Source: Microcoleus asticus IPMA8
GTDB lineage: Bacteria > Cyanobacteriota > Cyanobacteriia > Cyanobacteriales > Microcoleaceae
Assembly (NCBI RefSeq): GCF_013179805.1
Contig: NZ_SRRZ01000068.1
Coordinates: 1 to 39,410, forward strand
Direction: 5' to 3'
Length of the DNA stretch: 39,410 bases
Made by a program: the position numbers and the translations under genes. Numbering within the stretch: the first letter of the stretch is position 1; each line of letters opens with the position of its first letter. Below, piece after piece: positions 31,508 to 39,121 of this stretch. Under the pieces are notes generated by a model. That model saw nothing but the letters and a program-made list of their open reading frames with translations, did no database searches and had not been told where the DNA came from.

Positions 31508-34282
31508 CTACTTGCAGATAGTTGAAACTCTTGTAAAATACTTTGGTTGAGTGGTGAAAAAATTGCAGCTTTGCTTCAGCAATTCTTCTAACCCTTCAAC
31601 CTGCCTCAGCCAGACAGTGCCGTTGCTTCCAGCTACAGCAATTTGCTTTCCGTCTCGACTCCAACTGACACTAACAACATTCTCCTCGAAGTCAAATTGA
31701 GCAACCTGTCGCCCCGCTAAATTCCACAGCCGCACACTCTTGTCAATTCCCACTGTAGCAAGCCGTTCTCCGTCGGGACTAAAACTAATTGCTTTCGCAT
31801 CAAAATGCAATGTTTGAAATTCATTAACTAATTCTTTTTCTGACATATCCCACAGGGCGACTTTGCCATTCAATGTTACTGTTGCAAAGCGATACTGGTA
31901 TTGATCGGAACTGAAACTGAGCCCAATTGCCTGAAGTGGCAGTGTTTTTTTCAGCTTTCCCGACAAATTCCAAATTCGGACTGTAGATTTGCCATCTAAA
32001 GTTGTTAAAAAATCGCCTTTTGGGCTAAAATTTACGCTTCTCACTAAGCCGTTGTGGCCCGGTATTTGCACGCTAGGTGATGCTAATTTGGGCAGATTTG
32101 ACAATTTCCAAATTGCAGCCTTGCTGTCTATTCCTGCCGCAGCTAACAACTTTCCTTCGGGACTAAAACTGATGCTGGTAACAGAGCCTTGAATTCCTTT
32201 CAATTGAGAAATATTTTTACCTGATAAATTCCATAATTTAACGGTGCTGTCCCTTCCGGCAGTCGCTAAAAATTTACCGTTTGGGCTAAAGCTTACCATA
32301 TTAACTGACTGCTGCAAAGCTTTCCATTCAGCAATTTTTTGCCCGGAAAAGTTCCAAATCCGAACCCTATCATCTATTCCTGCGGTTGCTAACATTTTCC
32401 TGGTTGGGCTAAAACTGATGCTGGTAACTGCACCTTTATGAGCTTGCCAATTTATCTTGGTTTGCGGAAGCGATGATGCTTTCGTCTGCTGTTGTTTACT
32501 AATTTTATCAAGAATTATTTGTAAGGCTAACAGCGGTCTAGTTGCCGGATATTCTTCTAGCTTGTGTTTGTTCTTAACTAAAGTTTTTAATCTTTTTCCC
32601 GAGGCGATCGCCCTCAGTAAAGCTTCTGATAAAGCTTCGCTATTTTCTGTCTTTTGAGATACCGCTAACAGTAAAGCATCGCTGCCATTTTGTTCGATTT
32701 CAATACTTGCTTGTGCTAGTTTAAACCGCTGGTAAGCAAGAGTTGAAAAGCCGATCGCCCCTACTAACGATGCTGCCAGTACCGCAGAACCGATTCCGAT
32801 CCAATGTTTGGCTTTTTGTTTGGCAGAGTCAGCTTCCATCAAAGCTTTTTCGGCATCGCACACAGCTTTTTGGGTTTCTAGTGTAGCTGAATGCAGCAGT
32901 TGATTTTGGTCGCTCAAAATAACTTTCTGGCTGGCAGTCAAAAACTGAAAATCTTCGTTTCTCAAACTTTTTCCTGCCGCCCAAACTAATGCTGACTGCA
33001 AATCATCCCCTCGCAACAGTTGGGAATCATCTTCACAGCTAGAATTTAGCCAGAGTTTGATAGCTTCCGAGTAAGGCGAGAGATTTTCTAATTTTTGTTC
33101 AATTAACTCTTGGTTAAATACAGCTTCATAAATAGGATTAGAAATTGTTAATTTTTCCCGGCGCTTAACGATTAATCCGCTCAATCGCAATTCCATTTGT
33201 TCGGCACTGCCATCGGGGACAATTTCAGCTTGCTCTAAAATTTGCTGGTACAATCCGAGTCTCCTGACAATGCGCTGGTTTTCTTTGAAAAGTCGATCGC
33301 GAATTGTGGACAAATGTTCGGGCACATCTTGAGTTTCCCAATTTTTCACAATTTTCAAGCGCACTACCTTCTCAACCCACTCTTGAGAAGTGTTAATTTT
33401 ATCTTTTTCCCCCTCTTGGCAAGGGGCGGCTGCATCTTTCTCCCCCCCTTGGAAACGGGGGGCTGGGGGGGGTAAATTCGGGATTAATTGTGGATTTTCC
33501 AGCAGAAGTTTGCACAGCTTTTGAGTCAAAAAAGGCTGCCCGCCCGTCCAATACAAAACCTCTCTCAAAACTTCATGAGGGCTGTCTGTAAGCTCTGCCA
33601 ACCCCGCTGCTAGCGGTTGAGCTTCTGTTTCGTCAAAACCAGTTAATTCGATTGCCTTGCCAATATTAAAAGGGGTATTGGTGCTGGCATTTTGCTCGCG
33701 GCACAAATCTGTGGGCGATGCTACGCCTAAAAGGGCCCAAGTTAAGCGATCGAACTCTGAATTGTTGGCGCGCTTGTTGTAGCACGATCGAATTAAGGCT
33801 AAAAAATCGTCGGCGGGAAAATCTAGGGCGAGAATGCTGTCGATTTCGTCAATAAAAATGACAATATTGCTGGAAATGTTTGGTAACAGTACGGTTTCGA
33901 TGAATTCGCTCAATCTTTGAACCGGGGTTAAAAAATTGCGATCGCGCCACCAAGTCCGCACGTTGACAATATCCGACAGGTTAAAGTTATTTTCGAGAAT
34001 GCGTAGCAAACCAGCATACCACTGTTCGGGAGTGACGCCGCGGTTGCCAATTTCCGAAATGTCGATCGCAGCACAAGCAATTCCTTCATTTCTCAGCCGC
34101 TGAATTGTCCGCACCTGCAAGCTAGATTTGCCCATTTGCCGGGAATTCAAAACATAACAAAATTCCCCGGCTTTCAATCCGTTATAAAGGTCGTCGTCTG
34201 CTTGCCGCTTCACATAATTGGGAGCGTTATTTGTCAAACTCCCACCGACTTGATAGTAACTGGGCTTTGTTGTAAAATCCAT
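31508..34282 (-). CDS. AAA-like ATPase with membrane segment and WD40 propeller
   Basis: 924 residues. The AAA-like domain (PF14516 type, about 8-265) has SYYQVGGSLTNNAPNYVKRQ, the P-loop variant LNSRQMGKSSLQVRTI (46-61), Walker B IVIFIDEIDSIL (140-151) and YWTGGQPFLTQKLCKLL. A helical region follows (about 300-490), then one membrane helix (about 493-515, WIGIGSAVLAASLVGAIGFS). Seven WD40 repeats (about 610-900) come last, each with a F/W-S-P/R-x-G...W-N/D-type core. This plan resembles STAND-type signalling ATPases of filamentous cyanobacteria, in which the propeller senses or scaffolds and nucleotide binding switches the state. No catalytic effector domain is visible. Residues 271-297 come from an inserted repeat. 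Start ATG 34282. Confidence 0.88.
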   Translation of the reverse strand: MDFTTKPSYYQVGGSLTNNAPNYVKRQADDDLYNGLKAGEFCYVLNSRQMGKSSLQVRTIQRLRNEGIACAAIDISEIGNRGVTPEQWYAGLLRILENNFNLSDIVNVRTWWRDRNFLTPVQRLSEFIETVLLPNISSNIVIFIDEIDSILALDFPADDFLALIRSCYNKRANNSEFDRLTWALLGVASPTDLCREQNASTNTPFNIGKAIELTGFDETEAQPLAAGLAELTDSPHEVLREVLYWTGGQPFLTQKLCKLLLENPQLIPNLPPPAPRFQGGEKDAAAPCQEGEKDKINTSQEWVEKVVRLKIVKNWETQDVPEHLSTIRDRLFKENQRIVRRLGLYQQILEQAEIVPDGSAEQMELRLSGLIVKRREKLTISNPIYEAVFNQELIEQKLENLSPYSEAIKLWLNSSCEDDSQLLRGDDLQSALVWAAGKSLRNEDFQFLTASQKVILSDQNQLLHSATLETQKAVCDAEKALMEADSAKQKAKHWIGIGSAVLAASLVGAIGFSTLAYQRFKLAQASIEIEQNGSDALLLAVSQKTENSEALSEALLRAIASGKRLKTLVKNKHKLEEYPATRPLLALQIILDKISKQQQTKASSLPQTKINWQAHKGAVTSISFSPTRKMLATAGIDDRVRIWNFSGQKIAEWKALQQSVNMVSFSPNGKFLATAGRDSTVKLWNLSGKNISQLKGIQGSVTSISFSPEGKLLAAAGIDSKAAIWKLSNLPKLASPSVQIPGHNGLVRSVNFSPKGDFLTTLDGKSTVRIWNLSGKLKKTLPLQAIGLSFSSDQYQYRFATVTLNGKVALWDMSEKELVNEFQTLHFDAKAISFSPDGERLATVGIDKSVRLWNLAGRQVAQFDFEENVVSVSWSRDGKQIAVAGSNGTVWLRQVEGLEELLKQSCNFFTTQPKYFTRVSTICK
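33401..33472 (-). repeat. Intergenic-type repeat absorbed in frame into the ATPase linker
   Basis: Two similar units (33401-33433 and 33434-33472) begin atctttctcc or atctttttcc and carry CCCCC/GGGGG hairpins with a cttgg-aa-g core. On the coding strand they give PPPAPRFQGGEKD and AAAPCQEGEKDK. Such C-run/G-run units normally sit between genes in cyanobacteria. Here they extend the linker after the AAA domain without breaking the frame. Confidence 0.7.
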
Positions 34283-34313
34283 ACAATAAAATTGTAGAAT
34301 AAAAAAATAAGCT

Positions 34314-34408
34314 TTTAGTCATTCGGCGGTTGAAATCGAAGCAACCACGGGGGGATTGCCCCTACTATACAAACAAAGTCAGCCTTCCGAGACTAAAGAA
34401 TCGAGGCG
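34314..34408 (+). repeat. GGCGGTTGAAA element, copy 2
   Basis: tttagtc (34314-34320) and gactaaa (34391-34397) are terminal inverted repeats. Inside, in order, are ggcggttgaaatcg, ggggggattgcccct and tatacaaacaaagtc; agaatcgaggc follows. The blocks match 21225-21290. It sits in the divergent promoter region of the AAA-WD40 gene and the cyclo-ligase gene. Confidence 0.7.
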
Positions 34409-34453
34409 GTATTAAAGCAGAATTTTGTATGATAAATTGTACCACAATACAGC

Positions 34454-35200
34454 ATGAAAACTGATTGGACTGGATACAACCACGACAAAGACAAGTTAAG
34501 AGCTGAAATTTGGTCTTTGCTGAAGCAGCAATCCGCATCTATTGGCGATACGTTTGGTCATATTCCCAACTTTGTCGGTGCCCAGTTGGCGGCTGAAAAA
34601 TTGGCAAGTTTACCAATATGGCAACAGGCAAAAACGATTAAGTGCAATCCAGATTCGGCGCAAATTCCGGTGCGGATGCGGGCTTTGCAAGACGGAAAAC
34701 GCCTGTATATGGCAGTACCGCGATTGACAGACGATCGCTGTTTTGTTGAGTTAAATGCTGCGGATTTGCAGAGACAAAATGTATCTATTGCCGAAAGTGC
34801 GATCGCCCGCAAAGCACTCGCTTGGGGAAAATTGGTAAGTTTTGCAGAAATGGAGCCGATTGATTTAGTAATAGTCGGCTGCGTAGCGGCGGATCCCAAC
34901 GGTGGAAGAACCGGGAAAGGTGCAGGTTTTGCCGATTTGGAATTGGCTATGTTGAAGGAATTCGGGTTAGTACAAATCGATACGCCAATTGTGACAACAG
35001 TGCATCCTTTGCAAATAGTCTCTGATTTGCGTTTGTCAATGCAAGCTCACGATTGGGCGCTGAATTGGATTGTTACTGCTGAGGAGGTAATTGAAACTAA
35101 TACAAGTTATCCGCGTCCAATTGGCTTAAACTGGGATAGTATACGGCCGGAACAGTTGGCACAAATTCCTATTTTGCGAAAGTTGAGAGAGCAAGACTAG
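34454..35200 (+). CDS. 5-formyltetrahydrofolate cyclo-ligase family protein
   Basis: 248 residues related to 5,10-methenyltetrahydrofolate synthetase (MTHFS). It starts with WTGYNHDKDKLRAEIWSLLK. The family core is DLVIVGCVAADPNGGRTGKG followed by GFADLELAMLKEFGLV, the G-R-x-G-x-G-x-G-F-x-D motif that binds ATP, and TPIVTTVHPLQIV. The true enzyme recycles 5-formyl-THF with ATP. This longer, divergent branch (also called MTHFSD-like) may act on another substrate. ATG 34454 is the start. It lies 50 bases before a macrodomain gene on the same strand, so they may share a transcript. Confidence 0.82.
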   Translation: MKTDWTGYNHDKDKLRAEIWSLLKQQSASIGDTFGHIPNFVGAQLAAEKLASLPIWQQAKTIKCNPDSAQIPVRMRALQDGKRLYMAVPRLTDDRCFVELNAADLQRQNVSIAESAIARKALAWGKLVSFAEMEPIDLVIVGCVAADPNGGRTGKGAGFADLELAMLKEFGLVQIDTPIVTTVHPLQIVSDLRLSMQAHDWALNWIVTAEEVIETNTSYPRPIGLNWDSIRPEQLAQIPILRKLREQD

Positions 35201-35250
35201 ATAACGAGTTTCTTTGCTAAACTTGCCTATAGTGTACTATTGCTGCGAAC

Positions 35251-35760
35251 ATGAAAGTTATTTTGGGAGACATTACAAAACTGGCAGTTGATGCAATCGT
35301 GAATGCTGCAAATACCAGTTTACTTGGGGGTGGCGGAGTAGATGGAGCAATACACAAAGCAGCAGGTTCAGAACTTGTTCACGAGTGCAGATTGCTTGGA
35401 GGATGTAAGATTGGGGATGCTAAGCTAACTAAAGGATATCGCTTGCCTGCACGCTTCATCATCCACACAGTAGGGCCAGTATGGCGGGGAGGTAATGATG
35501 GAGAACCTGAACTCCTGGCCGAGTGTTACCGTAACTGTATGCAAATCGCCGCAGATCGAGAGTTAGAGAGTTTGGCATTTCCTTGCATTAGCACTGGGAT
35601 TTACAAATATCCTAAAGCTCTAGCAGGTGAGATTGCAGTGAAGATATGTTTAGAACAAATACAAAAGAATGGTGGTTCTCAAAGAGTAATTTTTTGCTGC
35701 TTCGATCGAGAGAATTATGAAATTTATGACAGGATTCTATCTAACTACAGTCTGAGCTAG
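35251..35760 (+). CDS. Macrodomain protein, O-acetyl-ADP-ribose deacetylase-like
   Basis: 169 residues forming a single macrodomain of the YmdB/MacroD type. It begins MKVILGDITKLAVDAIVNAA, then NTSLLGGGGVDGAIHKAAGS (the ADP-ribose-binding N-A-A-N...GGGGVDGAIH loop), GDAKLTKGYRLPARFIIHTV, GPVWRGG and CISTGIYKYPKALAGEIAV (second phosphate loop). Such proteins hydrolyse O-acetyl-ADP-ribose or remove ADP-ribose from proteins. It stands between the two AAA-like proteins, one of which carries a TIR domain. A small hairpin (tagggt/acccta, 35771-35785) follows its stop. Confidence 0.93.
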   Translation: MKVILGDITKLAVDAIVNAANTSLLGGGGVDGAIHKAAGSELVHECRLLGGCKIGDAKLTKGYRLPARFIIHTVGPVWRGGNDGEPELLAECYRNCMQIAADRELESLAFPCISTGIYKYPKALAGEIAVKICLEQIQKNGGSQRVIFCCFDRENYEIYDRILSNYSLS

Positions 35761-35823
35761 TGAATTGAGTTAGGGTTTTACCCTAGTCTTAATATCTACA
35801 TTTTTTACTATTTATTTAACAAA

Positions 35824-35863
35824 CCGCGAAGGCGCGTTCGGCGAAGCCGTTCCCGAAGGGTAG
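35824..35863. repeat. REP-like GCGTTCGGCGAAGC repeat
   Basis: A GC-rich short palindromic sequence in otherwise AT-rich DNA: aaggcg, ttcggcgaagcc and ttcccgaa can fold into small stems. I recognise the phrase as frequent between cyanobacterial genes. Confidence 0.65.
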
Positions 35864-35909
35864 GACGGGAAGCAAGACAGAAGAAGAAGACTGTAAGTTG
35901 ATGATATAT

Positions 35910-36020
35910 CTACTTTGTAGTAAACACGCGCCATACAATGAAAGCAGTAAAACCTAGATAACCAAACACGGTAATCCAGTCTAGCAAATTGTCGGAAGTT
36001 ATCAAAAAAATATCGTTCAC
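35910..36020 (-). CDS. Possible small single-helix membrane protein (36 aa)
   Basis: From GTG 36020 the frame reads MNDIFLITSDNLLDWITVFG then YLGFTAFIVWRVFTTK and ends at TAG 35910. A hydrophobic helix (about 15-31) with a basic C-terminal end follows the positive-inside pattern. It resembles the tiny subunits of thylakoid complexes in style only; I cannot name it. There is no clear ribosome site. Confidence 0.35.
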   Translation of the reverse strand: MNDIFLITSDNLLDWITVFGYLGFTAFIVWRVFTTK

Positions 36021-36180
36021 GGGCACCGTCCACCTGATTATTAATTACAGAAATCATACCAAATCCAGGTTACTTATCCCCATCTCTCTGTTCTCTTTTT
36101 CTGCTTGCTCTGCGTCAAGAGCGGTTAAATCATTCCGATGCAAGCGGAATTGAGATGACTGGCTTTTTGGGAAAATTATA

Positions 36181-37131
36181 TTAACTTTTTTTCAGAGTTT
36201 CCCTATGCTTATTCAAGAAATCTAACAATGCTTCCGCCTCCGGTGATGGCTGCAAACAGGCGTAAGAATAGCGATACAAACCCCTGCAAATCAGAGATAA
36301 TCGCGTTGGGAAATCAAGCACTGAGGGGATATCGACGATCGCATCATCAACTGGTGGAATATCCCCTCGCTGACAATATACAGCATAGCTAATTCGAGGT
36401 GATTTAGCCCGACTGCTGCTGCGGCTTCCCCAGTGAAAAACGTATTGATCCCAGCACGATAGAGTACCAGCTTGTGTCGGTAAAGCCCTGATATCTTCCA
36501 AAGCAAATTTAGTAGCTTTTGTCTTGAGATTTTTGATGGCTTCAGCATACTCTGGATCGCGGTTTGCCGGAATCATGTACATACATGAATTGAGGGGATT
36601 AGCCTCAGTAATTGTTACCCAGAGAGTAAGCACTGTCGGCATACCGTTGGAGTCTATAGTATTTTCGTACTCGGCGTCGCGGTGAGGCTCAAATCCTTTG
36701 CCGCTGTCAGAAGTTTCTATGTAATAAACCCAAAAATTTGGAACTAGCTTGTAGCCGTTTCCCAAAATTCCTGCCAAGGTTGAGTTAAAGTAACCAAATG
36801 CTTGATAGAAAACATCGTAGACGAGGGCAAACATTGTCGGAAACCCTGCTTTTCTGACCTTTTCTATACAGTCGCGCATCTCCTGAATAGTAGCAGCAGG
36901 TATTAGGCTAGGTGTTTGGAAATAGCCTTCTTCTCGCAGTTGCAGCTTGTACTGGTCAATTTCTGCTTGTTGGATTCCCGAAAAATCTGAAAAGCCTTCA
37001 AATGGTCGATCGGAAATAGTTGAATTGCAGTTGAGATCGCGCCAGTAGTTAATATCTTCTGCTTGTGGCAGAAGTGGAATTAATTTATCTAAGTCAAGAG
37101 ACTTTCTCAGAGTGACAGTTTCTTCAGTCAT
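36181..37131 (-). CDS. Phytanoyl-CoA dioxygenase (PhyH)-type oxygenase
   Basis: 316 residues from ATG 37131, which has AGGA just upstream; a GTG at 37158 would add 9. The PhyH family uses Fe(II) and 2-oxoglutarate to hydroxylate small molecules. Motifs: LREEGYFQTPSLIPAATIQE at the domain start, the iron-binding FEPHRDAEYENT (H-x-D), and the distal histidine and arginine in YVFHWGSRSSSRAKSPRISY. MPTVLTLWVTITEANPLNSC fits the jelly-roll core. The substrate is unknown; relatives act in lipid, ectoine or secondary metabolism. It is on the same strand as the TIR-AAA gene and about 121 bases downstream of it. Confidence 0.87.
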   Translation of the reverse strand: MTEETVTLRKSLDLDKLIPLLPQAEDINYWRDLNCNSTISDRPFEGFSDFSGIQQAEIDQYKLQLREEGYFQTPSLIPAATIQEMRDCIEKVRKAGFPTMFALVYDVFYQAFGYFNSTLAGILGNGYKLVPNFWVYYIETSDSGKGFEPHRDAEYENTIDSNGMPTVLTLWVTITEANPLNSCMYMIPANRDPEYAEAIKNLKTKATKFALEDIRALPTQAGTLSCWDQYVFHWGSRSSSRAKSPRISYAVYCQRGDIPPVDDAIVDIPSVLDFPTRLSLICRGLYRYSYACLQPSPEAEALLDFLNKHRETLKKS

Positions 37132-37252
37132 CGATCCTATTTTACGCTGATACTGCACAGGGAAAAGCCGGGACGATCGCTCTTTTGCGATATTTGTGCT
37201 AATCTTTCCCCCTAATGCTGATTCTACGTCATTAACCAGCTAAAATCTACAA

Positions 37253-39121
37253 TTAATTAACTCCCCAATTAGTTTTAAAATATTGTCGATACAGTTCGCA
37301 CCTCGGCACGCACTCGTTACCATGCAATTTCACCAACCCCAAACTGTCTAATTTAAACGCCTGCATTGCCTTTAATTGCACCGGAGAGTCCGCCGCTGCA
37401 ATCTCTCTCATCCCCTGCGCCAACTCTGGATATTCTTCCAAATTCCACAACTGCCGGCGCAAATGGTCGCTATAAATTCCAGCATCTGCGATCGCAGTTT
37501 GTTTTAATTCATCGAGTGTCAAATCCGCTCGCGAAATGTGATATAATGCAACTCGCACTAAATACGGATGTCCGCCGACAATTGCCATCAATTCCTCAAC
37601 TTCGGCTTCCGACCAATTCAAGTTGTGGCGCGCTGCTAAATCTTGTATTTGCTGATGGTTGAATTCTGGCAAATCTACGGGCAGTCCGACGTTGAAAGGC
37701 GATTGATTGATGTTCATCGGGATGTAAACTTCGGTGGAGTGAACTACAATTAATCGCAGTTTTTTCCAGATGTCGCGCCGCTTCGATTCTTCGTGCCACG
37801 CCCGCAGCAGTCCTAAAAAGTCTTCGGCAATGTCGGGATATTGAAAAACGCGATCGATCTCGTCTAATCCTAAAATTAAAGGACTGTCGATTTGCGGTAA
37901 AATGTATTTTTCAAAGTAATCTTTGCAGTTGACTTTGCTGCCAAAAATCTCGTCCCAATAATCGTCTAATTGATTTGCTAAGTGCAACTCGCGGCCGACG
38001 TAAGCGCAAAACCACTTTAAGAATTTATCTAAGTTGGCAAATACGCCTTTATCTACTAACTGAAAAGTTAGGGGCACGGTGCAATAGCCTTGACGGGCTC
38101 CGTGATGCAAAATTCTTGCCATCAAGGAAGTTTTGCCCATTTGTCTCGGTGCTTTAATTCTAATTAACGCGCTGGGCTGCACTATAGTTTGATAGCAGCG
38201 TTCTTCGATGGGCGGGCGTTCTACATAAAATTGAGAAGCGACATCGACTTGTCCTCCGGGTAATTCCGATTCGGCGGCGGGTAGAGGTGTTTCGTCGCTG
38301 CTAATTTCTAATAGCTGTTTTTGTGTTGTTAAATTTTCCGTTTCTTCGGTAACTGGTACGGGTTCTTCTGCTAGCAAGTTCAGAACTTCTTCGATAATAA
38401 TTGGAGTGTCGGCGGTGGTTTTCCATTCCCTCTGTTTGATCCGGTACAGATAGCCGCGCAAATCGTGATTTAGTGGCGCATTCAGCGGAAAACCGACGCG
38501 GATGGGGAGAATTATTGGTCTTCTGTCAGCGCGAGCATCTTGCAGTTCTTTTGCTTGCTGAACTTGATATGTTAGCAGTTCGCTTTGGCTGACCGTTGGC
38601 GGCAATAGTAGGAGCAAATAATCGCATTCTTGGAGGAAGAAATTAATGCGATCGAACCAATTATCTCCCAATCTAATGTTATTTTCTGCTGTAAACACTG
38701 TATGACCGATCGCGCTTAAGGCCGTTTCTAACTGTTTTCCCAACTCGCGATCGGGTTCGGCGTTGCGGTAGCTGACAAATACTTTAACAATTCTGCTGCT
38801 GGTGGCTGTTTCGCCCGCTGGCGGCAAATTGTCCAGCTCGTCTAAATTTTCCGGTTCTTCAAGTTTAGCCGATCGGTGGTCGCCATTCGCCAGAGTCATC
38901 TCAAAAGCCGCGAACAACTGGCGAATTTTACTCAAATCCGCACCTTCTCTACCCTGCTTAATTTTGCTGACTGTATCGGCACCGACGCCAGACTCAGCCT
39001 CGATTTCAGTCAGAGTACCTCTAATGTTATGTCGGTCAGACCATTCTTGGAGCGCCTCGTTAAGTTTCTTTAAGCCAGAGGCAGTGAGAATGCGACCGCG
39101 ATCGCGTTTTGACTTGAGCAC
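37253..39121 (-). CDS. HTH-TIR-AAA-like ATPase signalling protein
   Basis: 622 residues. Residues about 15-75 form an XRE-like helix-turn-helix (LTEIEAESGVGADTVSKIKQ). Residues about 111-215 are a TIR domain: VKVFVSYRNAEPDRELGKQL, then FTAENNIRLGDNWFDRINFF and CDYLLLLLPPTVSQS. At the usual catalytic-glutamate position the sequence is SELLTYQVQQA, with Q186 in place of Glu and L182 in place of the common Trp, so NADase activity is doubtful. Residues about 295-560 are an AAA-like domain with P-loop IKAPRQMGKTSLMARIL (322-338) and Walker B PLILGLDEIDRVF (414-426). The rest is helical. HTH plus TIR plus ATPase suggests a DNA-linked or regulatory STAND protein. Start ATG 39121. Confidence 0.88.
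   Translation of the reverse strand: MLKSKRDRGRILTASGLKKLNEALQEWSDRHNIRGTLTEIEAESGVGADTVSKIKQGREGADLSKIRQLFAAFEMTLANGDHRSAKLEEPENLDELDNLPPAGETATSSRIVKVFVSYRNAEPDRELGKQLETALSAIGHTVFTAENNIRLGDNWFDRINFFLQECDYLLLLLPPTVSQSELLTYQVQQAKELQDARADRRPIILPIRVGFPLNAPLNHDLRGYLYRIKQREWKTTADTPIIIEEVLNLLAEEPVPVTEETENLTTQKQLLEISSDETPLPAAESELPGGQVDVASQFYVERPPIEERCYQTIVQPSALIRIKAPRQMGKTSLMARILHHGARQGYCTVPLTFQLVDKGVFANLDKFLKWFCAYVGRELHLANQLDDYWDEIFGSKVNCKDYFEKYILPQIDSPLILGLDEIDRVFQYPDIAEDFLGLLRAWHEESKRRDIWKKLRLIVVHSTEVYIPMNINQSPFNVGLPVDLPEFNHQQIQDLAARHNLNWSEAEVEELMAIVGGHPYLVRVALYHISRADLTLDELKQTAIADAGIYSDHLRRQLWNLEEYPELAQGMREIAAADSPVQLKAMQAFKLDSLGLVKLHGNECVPRCELYRQYFKTNWGVN

Larger units (their letters stand above)
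35761..36180. other. Intergenic region after the macrodomain gene
   Basis: 420 bases. It holds a hairpin at 35771-35785, a repeat at 35824-35863 (gcgaaggcgcgttcggcg and cgttcccgaagggtagg, a cyanobacterial REP-like type) and a possible tiny membrane protein at 35910-36020 (minus). The larger minus-strand frame at 35812-36057 runs through the repeat and is rejected. Confidence 0.6.

Noticed and set aside
35812..36057. 81-codon minus-strand frame
   Set aside because: Its C terminus is the REP-like repeat; a shorter frame in another register gives a more plausible membrane peptide.
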